From: Lachnospiraceae bacterium UBA7205
Lineage (GTDB): Bacteria > Bacillota > Clostridia > Lachnospirales > Lachnospiraceae
NCBI GenBank assembly: GCA_002490665.1
Contig: DKUL01000038.1
Span: 1 to 56,145, forward strand
Direction: 5' to 3'
DNA length: 56,145 bases
How positions within the stretch are numbered: the stretch's first letter is position 1; each line of letters starts with the position of its first letter. Below are positions 36,801 through 45,700 of the stretch, piece by piece. A program made the position numbers and the translations under genes. The notes beneath the pieces were generated by a model. The model saw only the letters and a list, made by a program, of their open reading frames with translations. It was not told the origin of the DNA and made no database searches.

Positions 36801-38664
36801 GCACAGCGCCTGTATATGCTGTCCACGCGCCCCATTTTTCTTCCTCGGTCGCGCCTTCTATTATGCTGGCTGCCGGCTTTTTCTGACGTGTTTCCAGCTT
36901 GAATACCGGACTATAATACTGTGTCTTGCCATTATCATTGTAAGATACGCCGAAGAAATCAGCCCTCTTTGCATTCTCGCCTACAATGTCGGAAGACTTG
37001 ATATAGGAAGCCTCGCCATTCCAGAGTTCATACTCTGCCTCTGCAAGCGCCCTTGCCACGGCATTGCCATCCATGCCCTCAACCAGTACAGCCTTACTCG
37101 GCTTCAGCACGAGAGATACCGGTTCGATTGTGACTTTCACCGGGTCGCTGTAGCCCTTTTTGTACTTTCCGTTTTCACCGGAATATACGTACACAAGATA
37201 GTACTCGCCTGCATCCTTGGGATCCTCAGGCATCAGTGTGTACCGTTCTGTACCAACCTCAAACTGGGTTTCCTCATCCAGTTCAGGGAAAGCAACACTG
37301 TTTATCTGTCTCTCCTTCGTGTACCACCGGGGGCTGACAAGCTTCTTTGCGCCCTCCTGCTCATCAAGCGCCTTGTCGTCCTCTTTGGTCACTACCTCAT
37401 AGCTGGTAACATACTCCTCTGCTATCCCCGCCGCGGTAAGCGCTTTCTGCTCGTCATATGTCTTGATAATCTCTGTTCCCGGATTTTTCAGTGCAATCTG
37501 CACCTTTGTCTCTGTAAGTCCGGCAAACTCGATTCCATAATACTTCTTATCTGTCTCGTTGTTGGAATCCACTTCGTAACTGGAAGCAACGGAATCGACA
37601 AGCGTTACCTTCACCGTGAACGTATACTTTTCTTCACTGTTGAAGTACACGTCATCAGTTGCCGCAAACACGCCGTCACTGCCTGCCTTGTAGAGCACGA
37701 TGTCCTCTGCCTTTACTTCATGAAGTGCCTTATTGCTGTCGTACTCGCTGTCGTCAGCTGATTTTAAAACATAGTTTTCCAGTACAGCTGCCTTAAAGTC
37801 ACTTACCTTGCTTCCGGTCGCTACATTCTTATTAATGTCATTTTTCAGTTCTAATGTCAGCTGTGCCTTTTCGATGTTGAAATAGATGTCATATCCGGCG
37901 TCGCCGCAGACACCATCTACAGCTGTCATCTTCAGGTGCAGGACATAGCTGCCAACTTCCTTGGGAAGTCCCTGCATTGCGCTCTCAGAGCCTGCGGTTC
38001 TCCACTCATAGGAAAGATAATCGTCCTTGAGCGCACCTGTACGGTCCTCACCATTGATGTAGATTTTTGCTGCGTCTTTCACAGTATCTCCAACACCATC
38101 GAAGTTACCGTCCTCACTATAACTTACATTATATGTAGGCTCGCTCTTGTCATTTTGTTTCTCAAACTGCTCGTCAAGGGAAAGGCTTTCAACCTTTATT
38201 TCTGTGCTGTCAATAGCAGCCTTTCCATCGCCTGCCTCCTGCAGCTCCTCGCTTGTCGTCTCGGTCTGCTCACCTTCCTGATTCGGTCTTAAATCAGGCG
38301 TGACAGCCGGTGTCTCCGTGCCAGGCTGTGTCTCACTGTCTGCCGCCGTTTCTGTTTCAGGCTGTCCCTCATTGTCCGTGGGCATGTCTGTACTGGTCTG
38401 TCCTTCACCGTCGGCAGTTGTGTCCGCATCGGGCTGCTGCGCCTCGCTTGCCGGTTCCTGCACTTCGTCGGCAGTTGTTTCATCCGCAGAGTCTGCCGCG
38501 TCAGAGTCCGTCGTACCGGAATCCGCCGTGTCAGTATCTTCCACGCCTGTCTCAACCACCGCCGGGTCTTCTGCCGCCAGAGCCGTCGCCGGCATTGATT
38601 GAAATACCATCGCGACACTCAGGATAATCGGTAGTGCCCGTTTAAACAGTTTTCGTTTAAACAT
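27817..38664 (-). CDS. Giant secreted multidomain protein (3615 residues) with Ig-like and PPC-like repeats
   Basis: Signal peptide at residues 1-30 (ILSVAMVFQSMPATALAAE). Residues 31-150 are an acidic Thr/Glu/Asp linker. Residues about 150-2200 hold beta-sandwich modules: an MBG-like unit (ALSINMPADRVYNGMPVAAD) and Big_2-like units (near 1420, 1790 and 2150, e.g. TKVASIKANPGSYTATLKAV). From about 2250 to the end are 14 repeats of about 95 residues with the core (W/Y)xxFTAPxxGxYTF, as in pre-peptidase C-terminal type domains. No LPXTG, SLH or other anchor is seen; the end is SYNVNVRRA. No enzyme domain recognised. Likely a surface or matrix protein for adhesion; host or substrate unknown. It is alone, with a promoter nearly the same as that of the 2114-residue protein. 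Confidence 0.9.
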   Translation of the reverse strand: MFKRKLFKRALPIILSVAMVFQSMPATALAAEDPAVVETGVEDTDTADSGTTDSDAADSADETTADEVQEPASEAQQPDADTTADGEGQTSTDMPTDNEGQPETETAADSETQPGTETPAVTPDLRPNQEGEQTETTSEELQEAGDGKAAIDSTEIKVESLSLDEQFEKQNDKSEPTYNVSYSEDGNFDGVGDTVKDAAKIYINGEDRTGALKDDYLSYEWRTAGSESAMQGLPKEVGSYVLHLKMTAVDGVCGDAGYDIYFNIEKAQLTLELKNDINKNVATGSKVSDFKAAVLENYVLKSADDSEYDSNKALHEVKAEDIVLYKAGSDGVFAATDDVYFNSEEKYTFTVKVTLVDSVASSYEVDSNNETDKKYYGIEFAGLTETKVQIALKNPGTEIIKTYDEQKALTAAGIAEEYVTSYEVVTKEDDKALDEQEGAKKLVSPRWYTKERQINSVAFPELDEETQFEVGTERYTLMPEDPKDAGEYYLVYVYSGENGKYKKGYSDPVKVTIEPVSLVLKPSKAVLVEGMDGNAVARALAEAEYELWNGEASYIKSSDIVGENAKRADFFGVSYNDNGKTQYYSPVFKLETRQKKPAASIIEGATEEEKWGAWTAYTGAVLTKGTEERPIEYRVKFSGQKTVYNDEGNPAELVDVTDTTTNSAEQNYCVKADEDTLKNNTLLVELGTAAATEIKVDRIVKSFIDAGRGDGTIASPAWKIYDEDRLFADRESYKLADVAGDIKDAHEDITYTWQTGNMSLYETYIHTDAEANEGADKKLAEENLIKSFGAGSIGIPMDAGIYRLHIEYKDSSIPLKNQPASKDVYFLIKQQELLVVADPQYASYGDDAADYRGHGYSIYMLDNNSDKGEELDWNADSWMEWNALSLGKNPDGTNKEDVRANYIHASEFINDTANPYVYKAEAFFDGATGNVHDRDGYTLLDKNGYRLKWSNYTNKNKSAWDAEKKRYDYHTEWSDFVFSAGELALSINMPADRVYNGMPVAADLPENFITLTDKATGAPVTDVPLNIGAEEVAGAVNVEWRWSTGDRLRYVSSTEARYGGAYTLYVSFAGNENYKAIESQAIYDKDGNPFTFTIKPLDVIVTPILNEVTAGQTADELVDIYGIDVKAANEANPIPESDLGLFENISGERRNAFTGAWEDFDGYAILKGFEDEESDMTYCYFGSNIFRDNTYIDDPWSSFIRYGKKYTVRFSESNVLFAQYAASYNVEYRPATADKISRGEAEVWDAPFLTYADSSEDEGWVNLYTERDDQGVYTILPREGIPFAYKDYYNQLTDADGNKIPMDKNYVAVGILSPIEFSEMLDSAASGKQQFLYRKSIKGAGGYVLEEEVVGYEVREDLTADRYYIKALFPVELDEEGKEIADPVKEFKITWEEGYTETFKLDVTKARLESNLREAVAPKSLAFNGVQAKMAVGETQQLDVKITKAQLGDVIQINYRLYKDGDVNVTHNEYASIDPETGRLTALATNNKKATPVAFEAYPVRLSADGKTFVEIEGKGVKVAKGKVTVSEVTAPAIKKVIMGDTTAEVQFTHVDDGYRKEIYVADASVDASRKKWKQADFEKEIAKMTNGQWEGIFAIAPIYVQSYYDNEDGDYFKYDKKSKLDLKSILDLDAKGSYVVYVRNVSAARTLADGSKVALSAAGTTKAFETTKVQVNSLDPWFNVEDAKNPVKYYADADGYIYDDRMYTVSLFDKTAQVSLMGRFPQKPYNEAAENADGLWVDLPLKAAEKALNIKLSDTYLDPKITYYITDGAEPRIVNKKQTNPSAYATIAKNGKITLKGVGRNGASWVKIWAVADNEVMGDCDLLITASPDTIIAKKVKPMKIGDGIRLADYLEYKNGKNKIPNYWSNLIVISEEEIQKAYEAGYELHRVNYSDYNEDKGSYTYPSVDGALRFGEWIITAVKVTENSQKYKLNFTDYKIDEEGLSSVESSIELSSAQMDPVKGLKVAYVDDKFITLNFAYAGHPDAFDIEVTDARGSVVYKKLAWRQDALNNTVPNDADRPWIQEEQRSIVGDCPFDQSEWQNFKYFAKTKTYAYTIHTDKLMRLSAYTISVKPVYNGESAAKAATAKTKTTNIPASYENLNMERPDSYGGSAISGIYDAIGNYIYFTSGNTYTLEAELDGYCDNDLARTRGTDTLTWKSSNTKVASIKANPGSYTATLKAVQQGTTTITVTSKITKKVIARYLIAVKAVGKGAPGYGGDYESSGNNFYDEIIAKYDPLYEGRLEVLTLSNPVTVNENYLVDNRYNDRTWVQFTAPTYGEYTFSCNSSYQVYTDRNGMGNNSSLGDTTLKLEAGQKIYFRVSGAFTLRVSAYTDFTRLTTANTKDMPLKVNKKNDSWISFTAPEDNYYTFNSNLSISTYSLNNVDNYVNRTEFSLGLKEGQTVFIKAAKSSSLWVSCRDMSKNTQLEVNDTGVTVKFTKDALKQYVKFTASATGDYTFETPEDDVTVRYLSLTDTTEYYDGDAVLSKAGEGTGEADTTTPNIRKDTLFIESGETIVIELTLKDAKAVFTAEKPEIEAVIKVTSSAAKELTVGADAQPVTKETTATFSFKVPEESGTNKYVINVTDGSVDEWYNSKHECITYGYTELTVNGDKTTSLAGVQAGDTVYIKVTATDTTKDASVSVTKVDGTKTLTVGDSLALTLKNGFEDWYTFTVKKTGYYQFSTTVAENPAHTLYVESRADVFSSETDRNYISLTNKDSSSLMKLDAGTRIAFKVWTDDAAADATTGATFTVTEIGATALGEGETPVSFNNEGNALCYSFTGKVNEAYTISWTAGENSGAADVRYGTELTSCNRSLPLTVRGTDTYYITVTQSSATAVSGTLTVTKNKEAEPLVSGKTESFSLKGGSVSYKFTIPEDSELGYAVIVENTTALKEGETTRPAISVDVLDDSGSTSDVYYYEASSWTKAYEGGTKNITINGGSADAEVTGNITVKPITAEVLDGNKDDVKVTKAAPVWYRYEVTSADRYVLEGAANTDKTASVRWYKKNGANKTVVSSQSFPVYLEKDDVIYVKVSTTEVAEQSAALKLPVVVTTTALTLGEDGITGTAEVTLAENQTAAYYKFTAPAFATYTFEGYGDIKKYVPSKKSNSDDWYSGNTLEKDEVVLIKVTAAGTLKVTKGEITELKLDTPSKEITLQKNESARFVLNTYVRGMYDFRTTDVKGLSVSGNCDDIIDSENRLYFTYATEESNGRITFSITNDGEAEAKFTVTAGHVVPVELTLDKPESVTVQKGRRSILRFKAPETGRYTVSCEGSDVTLNNEYGDDLYWVYDSEDGNAYTYTLNYNGTADSGTATVTVTALKANDVSGEEFTASLGKDEAKWYAYRVSKTGEYAFTTEAAGVTLQAYYSLASESPYTGSAIIAEGTVIYIRAENAGEAQDAVIKAAVTAIDGLNLGTQDVTFEEAGMKYMTFKAGADGFYTFRAPNAAIEYYGNDVSKNGCVCGPDGQYFIMKDEIVFLRISAYSAKTITATVIKGEELDVEPLSMGNSVHVESESGESKWITFTAPKAGEYVFYSTDLDRKGYGDPYAYLYAGGYTYSQNNRYYDAYNDNGGELLPEGEHNYNFAIKISLRANQTIYLEAAERNSDNAVSYNVNVRRA

Positions 38665-38767
38665 TCCTCATGATCTCCCTTCTTTGTTTGGTGGATGCGT
38701 CGATAACGCACCGTTAATAATATGTTCCGGTGGGCATAATGATACCACCGATGATACCACATCTTTC

Positions 38768-38812
38768 ATTATACTTAACATTTAGCCTTTTGATAAGTCT
38801 TTTTTTCTTTAA
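38768..38812 (-). promoter_or_regulatory. Promoter of the 3615-residue protein gene (shared type)
   Basis: Minus strand: A-rich UP-like tract (AAAGAAAAAAAG), TTATCA (38791-38796), 17-bp spacer ending AAATGTTAAG, TATAAT (38768-38773). The same layout and most bases recur at 46169-46214. Confidence 0.7.
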
Positions 38813-39139
38813 TTCACATTCTCATTTCCACAAACTTTTTTACAATTTTGTGGAAATCCTTGTCAATTCTGTACGTTTTTATATTTCTGTCTGCACTTTG
38901 CACACTAATTGTGCACCATGAATGGTTTTTTCGTCTTTATTTATATGTTTCGTAAAATTTAGTGTGTATTTTGCCATGGGATTTTGTGGAAATTCATCCG
39001 GGAAAACATTGTCATGTGTCGAACGTGCATTCTGCGAAGTGTAAAAATTAGCACCTTGTCCGCATATTTGCGCGATAGTATAATGAAAATTGTGATTCAC
39101 ACATTACGAAAATTACAGGAAGATTAGAATGAATACTTT
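38813..39139. repeat. Gene-free spacer with repeated ATTTTGTGGAAAT
   Basis: A/T-rich spacer upstream of the giant gene. The 13-mer ATTTTGTGGAAAT occurs at 38845-38857 and 38981-38993, and its reverse, ATTTCCACAAA, at 38824-38834. These lie 30-200 nt upstream of the -35 and could bind a regulator. No coding sequence supported. Confidence 0.45.
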
Positions 39140-39698
39140 CAAGAATGCAGGTGGCAGGGCAGGACTTCTGGAATGACCGCTCGCTGATTTACCTCTGCAA
39201 TATATTTAATAATCTAAAAAGCGGTGATGATTACTCCCATGTCATGTCATGCCCGCCTGCCACATTGGGATTCTCGATTTCACACCGTTTCCGGAGCAGC
39301 CCGAATTTTATGCCACGAACAAGATGATGAATGTCAGAAAACATTATGTTTATAATGACAAGTTCACACTGAATGTGTTAGACTTAAGACAGATAGACAT
39401 GGCAACCGACGAGGATAAGGCATATAAGCTTGATTACTGGGCTCGCCTTTTTAAAGCTAGGACTTGGGAGGATTTAAGGATGATTGCTCACGATGATGAT
39501 ATTTTGGAACAGACCTGTGAAACTATGTACAACCTCAATCAGGACGAAGTCACCCGCTACTGGTGTGAGGCACGCGAGGACGGACTGCGAATAATGCGTA
39601 CCATCCAGAACCAGCTCGCCGAAAAGGATTCCGTAATTGCACAGCAACAAGCGGAAATCCGAAAATTAAAAAAAGCTCTAAACGAGAAAACAAATTGA
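39140..39698 (+). pseudogene. Rpn family (PD-(D/E)XK nuclease/putative transposase), 5'-truncated and frameshifted
   Basis: The frame starts within the conserved MQVAGQDFWNDRSLIYLCN segment of the PDDEXK_2 type family, so the catalytic N-terminus is missing. It then breaks at 39237-39252, where CATGT is repeated in tandem (CATGTCATGTCATG); removing one 5-bp unit restores YSHVMPACHIGILDF in one frame. The rest, to 39698, is intact: TLNVLDLRQIDMATDEDKAY, RTWEDLRMIAHDD, and a coiled tail LAEKDSVIAQQQAEIRKLKK. The 149-residue piece from 39249 could still be made. It lies between two giant surface genes. Confidence 0.82.
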
Positions 39699-39706
39699 TA
39701 CAATGC

Positions 39707-39746
39707 AAAAAAGATTTCATGGATTTGACTCCATGAAATCTTTTTT
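39707..39746. terminator. Bidirectional terminator
   Basis: Stem AAAAAAGATTTCATG / CATGAAATCTTTTTT with a short loop; usable by the Rpn remnant on plus and the 2114-residue gene on minus. Confidence 0.9.
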
Positions 39747-39752
39747 AGCATT

Positions 39753-42700
39753 CTATTTGCCGCTGTCATCTGACTGCGCGGGCTTATCGTAGATCGCCCG
39801 CGACTGGATTTTAAATGTCTTGGACACGCTGCCTGTGTAGCCGCCGATACCGACAATCTTCATCGTCCCGGTTCCCCTGGCAACATTCTTCGTATACTCG
39901 ACCCTGTAGTCCTCTCCCTGCGTGAGGTCTATCCACTCGGGCGGTTCATAGTCCTCGTCATCCTCTTTTCCGCGCCCATTGAACACCTTGTATCGAACCT
40001 GGGTAACATCCGGCATAATCTCCGCACCGGTGTATGTGAACTCATTTTCATATGACACCTCGACTTTCGCGGCGGAAAGCGTCCTTCTGTTCACCGTCAC
40101 ACTCAACTCTATCGCCTCATCGTCGGCACCATAGTCCCCGATGCCCTTGATGACCGCCTTGAGCGCATCGCTGCCCTCAAGCTCGCTTCTCGTATTTTCG
40201 CTGTATTCGACAGTATAGTCCACGCCCTTTTTGAGCGCTGCCGTTCCGTCCTTTATCGTGACTGCGGGTTCAAACCTGCGGTCAGGGTCTTTGAGTTCAT
40301 CCTCAACCCACTCCCCTTCTCCGTCACCATAATCTTCATAGTGTTTGGAATAGGGGTAGCTTACCTTTACGGACGCTGTTGTGATCACTGCCCTGCCATC
40401 CCTGACAAGCTGGGCAAGGGACGCTTTTGTGATGTCAAAGTAAATATCCATGCTGCCCGTAAAATTTCCCGTACCCTTTAAGGTCATGTATGCAGTGCCG
40501 TTCGACACATTTTTGTTATTTTTATATGCCACGCTGTAATCGCCGCCTTTTCCTGCTGCCAGCAGCGCACCTGTCGACACCGACCGCAGGGAAATTTTGT
40601 CCGCAGGCTTGGCAGCGCCCTTTTGGTACATTACGCTCTCGGTAAGCTTCCATGTGGATGCCGTCTTCTCCGCGCCGCTGACCTGAATCTGCCCCTCGTT
40701 TACTGCCGTCTGGATATCAACCGGCAGTATCTTGAACTTTTTGCTGAAGCTGCCGCTGTAGCCTGAGGAAGGATTCGCCGTAAAGGTCATTGACGCCGTG
40801 CCTTTTTTGATATTGTTCTTGTAGCTGACGGTATAGTCAACGCCATATGTCAGCTCCCTGCCGCCTGCCTGTACCGCAACGCCATTCTGCGTCAGCGCTT
40901 TTCCGGTATACCGCATCTCGTCCTGCCAGCCGGTCAGCTGGACTGCATTTGCCTTGAACGCAGTTCCCTGAATTTTGAAGGTAACGCTCTTTGCGCCGAC
41001 ATACCCGCTGTCCGTGGCTGGTTTTACCGTCACTGTCGCGGTGCCGATGGCATGGTTGCCCGCACATTCAACCGTGTAGTCCTTTCCCGCCGTAAGCTCA
41101 GTACCGTTCATTTTCACGACGAGGTTTTCCGGCTGGATTCCGGCGGCAAGGTTTTCTTTCGTGGCTCCTGATACCGTTCCCTTGCAGCTCACCTTTGCAT
41201 TCTTGAACAGTTTTGTCTTATCCGCGATTTGCAGTGTCTTGTGTATCTCGCCTGTAAAATTGTCTTTTCCGGCAATGACTACTTCATATACCCCTGATGT
41301 CAGCGGTATCTGTCCTTTGGCATTGAGCGTAACATCGCCGTTCCCATCCGTTTTTCTGACTGTAAGGGTGTAATCCTTGTTGTATGTCAGTCCTTTCTTT
41401 TTGTACTGGAACTTTGTGACAGCCGCCGCATACTTGCCCGGTTTTTCGTCCAGCTGGTCCGTGTATTTCAGAACAAAGTCGGAAGTCATCTCCGCTGCCG
41501 AAATGTCCACGGGGGTAATATGGAAATTGACATATACCGTGCCCGTGTAATTACCTTTTCCCTGAATAATGACGTAAGGCAGCGCGCTGTCAAATCCCTG
41601 CGACGTGTCAGCCAGGCTCTCGCCAATTCCTCCCTGCGGCGTCTCTTCTTCCCGACGGACGTCCGCGTTGATATTGTTCTTGTAAGTGACTGTGTAATCC
41701 TTCTTAAGCTTTAGGCGGGTCTTTCCGTCCGCCGCATATACCGTGACTGCCGGTTTTATGGCTTTCCCTGTATAGGACTGCGCCAGGATTTCCTGTACGC
41801 ACAATGTCATGCCGCCGCTTTCAACAGCACGCTTTGACCAGCCCGCATACAATGCCATGTCGCCCTGTATTATGTCTGTGTTAAAATTCCATTCCCTGGC
41901 GCCCGTCTCATCCGTGTACCATCCTAAGAATACGAATCCGTCCGCCTGCGGGTCAACCGGTCGTTCAATCAGCTTTCCTGCCTCATTTCCTGAACGCTTT
42001 ATCAGCTTTTGCGGATTCAGCGGGTCTGACAGCCTGTATGTAACCGTATAGCTTCCCGGCTCCGGCTCGCGTACCACCAGTTTTCCTTCCTGCCCGATGA
42101 CGATGTAATTGAATGTCACATCTTTTCCGGATGGATTTGCTATTTTTACGGCTGCAGTATTCACTGTCACAGGATACTCCGCCAAAACGGCCGTGCTCTG
42201 TATGCCACAGCTCACAAACGACTTTGTGCTTATCATGTCGCCGTCGGCAAGACCGTCCGTGTGATAACTGTACTGTGTCGGCATCGTATCATCGAGGTAA
42301 AGCTTCACATCATCTGCAATAACCCGGACTGTCCGCTGTGTTATCCGGAACACGCCGACATCCATGTATTCCGATTTGTAATCCACGTTTTCTTCCGAAA
42401 CTTTTACCTGCACGCTGTATGTACCAATGTCAGTCGGCGACAAACCGGACTGATATACAGTGCCTTCCACGCCTGTATACTGGTAAGAAAGCGAACCCTT
42501 AATTTCTTTCAGCAGTTCTGCAGTCACTGCGCCGTCTGCTCCTTCGACAGATAAAATCTGCAGTCCGCCTGCATCGGGATCAACGCCCCTGCCATCGTAT
42601 TCTTTGTCCGCCACGGTCACGCTTCCGCCAAGTACCAGCCTTTGTTTCTTAACTGCGCGGATAGACATTTGCAGCTCGCAGTCCTGATAGTTGTCAAACA

Positions 42701-45700
42701 CGGCATAAATGGTTAGTTGTGCCATCTGGGAGTTCTTAGTGGCATCGCTGCGCATTGTAAATGTCAGTATACTGGCATCAATCACAGGCTCCTCGTCCGC
42801 AACCAGTACCTCACCCTTATCACATGGCGTCACCAGCCTGTATGATGTCGGTTTCAGTTCTTTTCCATCCTTCTGTTTTATCGGAAACAGCTCCGAAAGA
42901 TTTGCCTGGTGCGTATACTGGTTATCGACACTCTCAACCTGAAGTGTCCGCTGCTGTCCTTCGGGCGCATCCGCCTTTTTAATTGTGAACAAATGCTCAT
43001 AACTGCCCCTGAAATATCTGGAATCCGGCACTGCTGTAATGATGAGCGTCGCCGTTCCCGCATTGGTATTATTGACGTACGACACCGTAAAATCGACGTC
43101 TTTCCGAAGTTTCATCTTCCTCGGCTTTGCGCCGTTATTTCCCACAAAGCTTGCCGTCACTGTCATGGAATCCGCCTCAATCGGCTCCCCTGTGTAATAT
43201 GGGTCCAGGGTAAGTCTGTTGCCGATCCGGAACTTGATGTTTGTAATCTGGCAGTTTGCTTGCGGGTCAGACAGCGCAGTCCTGCCAACCGAATCGTATG
43301 TCGTCAGGTCAATCCTTTCGAGATTCCACAGTTTGGACATATCCTTGACCGCTATCGTATATCTGCCGTCATCCCCCTTTGTGTAGGTCAGGCTGTCGTC
43401 CGTTGGCCAGGACGGCTCTATTCCGCTGTCCAGCCGGAACGAAATCGCCAGGCTGTCGCCGCCGGATACCTCAATATATTTTTTCAGCACCTTTTCCAGA
43501 TAGCCATAGTCATTGATTTCCTCTTTCTCCACTTCATAATAGCGGGCACAAGGATTGTCTATCGCCAAATCCAGAATACAGCTTTTGTCATAGTTTGCAA
43601 GCTCTATTGTTTGTGGCTGCAGCCTGACTACAATCTCCATATTCTGGTTGGGATAAATCTCCCATACATCGCCGTCCACGCCTGTCAGAGTCGTCGGCTC
43701 GCGCAGCTCCTCATAGTCGTTCCCTGCATATTTGAACGCAACCTGCGGTTTACACCATTTGTTTGTTTTCTCGGGTGTATCCGTCCATTTGACCTGAATA
43801 AAAAAGCGCTCGCTTTCCGTGATTATTTCCTCGCCAATGGGATATTCCACAGACGGCTGGCTGATACTGCTGTCATCCGCAGCTTTGCCCATATCCGTCT
43901 CGGCACACCGGATAATGTGCACCTCCCCCGGGAAATTCTCCGTGGTAAACTTCAGGCGGTATGCACTTATCCCTTCGATATTAATATAAGTATATGTGTC
44001 AATCCTGCCCATGCGGAATACGGAATAACCGTTTCGGACATATTCCTTTTCCTCGTCGCTCATGGCGCTGCTGTCCTGCTCGCGCAGTATGTATTTACCC
44101 TCATTCTGATTGTAAAGCTTTGGAATTAAAATTCTGCCGTCTTTGTCATTCAGAAACCGGACATAAACTGTCGTCTCATACCTGTTCGAAACATCTGCCC
44201 TGAATTCAGGTTTTCCCTCCGTCTTTTTGTCCCCATTCACAACAATGACGTTATCAATGTCACTATGGTGATTGTACGAGGTAATGTCCATCACATAGTC
44301 CGCCGCCTGCACGACTGTCACGTCTATGATTTCGTCGCGGGTGTAGCCCTCCTCCTCATTGAGCGGCGACACGACATACTGGTCAGGGGCTTCTCCCTTG
44401 GTCAGTTTGATTTTTGACTTGTCTCCTGCCCGGGATGTCACGCTTTTGAGGATGTAGCCCTCGTTGGGGGTGACCGTGAATGTGTAGGTGTCTTTGGCGC
44501 CCTTGTCAACCACGATCGGCTCTGTCCTGGCATCGTCCTCATCGAACTCCGCATCCGGATACTCGGTCAGTTTAAAATTTTCTCCCCTGAAATCGATGCC
44601 GAATTTCTTGTCGGTGCTTAATGTGAGCGGCTCTTCCAGAAGTCTGTACAATTCTTTTGTCTTCTTGCCGCTTGGAAGTCTCCATGAATATGTCCTGTAG
44701 GCTTCATCGCTTGTGGAAGGCAGTGGCAGCTCTATCGTTACAGCACTCCCGATATGTGCCGGGTTCTCGATTGTCTTCAACCCATTGCAGCCATAAAGCA
44801 TACTGCTAACATCCGTGCCATCCTTAATCGTAAAACTTGTCAGGTCAAGGCTTGTGAGAGATGCACAGTTCCGGAACATACTATACATACTTCTCGTTTT
44901 GCTGGTGTCAAATCCGCTCACATCAAGAGCTGTTATATTCGAACAATCGTTAAACATACTCTCCAACAACTCAACATTTTCTGTATGAAATCCGCTTACA
45001 TCCAAGCTGGTCAGACTAGAACAACCGTTAAACATAAGATACATACTTGTGACAGCAGCAGTGTCAAAGTGACTTACATCCAATGTCATCAGCTTTGAAC
45101 AGTTATAGAACATCCCATACATATTCGTAACTTTAGAGGTATCAAATTTGCCCACATCCACACTCACAAGACTGGTACAATTATAAAACATCCGACTCAT
45201 ATCTGTGACGTTACTGGTGTCAAAACGACTGATATCCAAATCTGTAAGAGCCTCACACCCCCTAAACATTTCACTCATGTCCGTAATATTACCTGTATCA
45301 AATCCAGTCAAATCCACCTTTTGTAGTTTTGAACAGTTCCCAAACATATCATGGGCATTTGTGGCTCCCGCAACATTTACCGTCGCCGTTTTAATTTTGT
45401 CTGTATAACTGCTCCATGGGTTACGCGGTCCAACAATCTCCCCTGTCCCTTCCACAACAAGCTCATTGTCATCATAAATTGTCCACTTTACGTTCTGATT
45501 GTCAAACTGTCCGGTTTCACTGTTATAACCAAACCCTTCATGCAGCTTCAGTCTGTCCTCAGCCAGTCTGCCTGTCTCCTCGGTCGTTGTCTGCTCCTCG
45601 GTCTCTGACTGTTCTTCTGTTTCCGTCTGCCCCTCGGTCGTTGTCTGTTCCTCGGTTCCTGTCTCCGCAGGGTCTGTCTGTTCCTCCGTGGCTGTCTGCG

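Noticed and set aside
42909..44129. Plus-strand frame of 406 codons inside the 2114-residue gene
   Set aside because: Antisense shadow with no start signal and Cys/His/Arg-rich composition.
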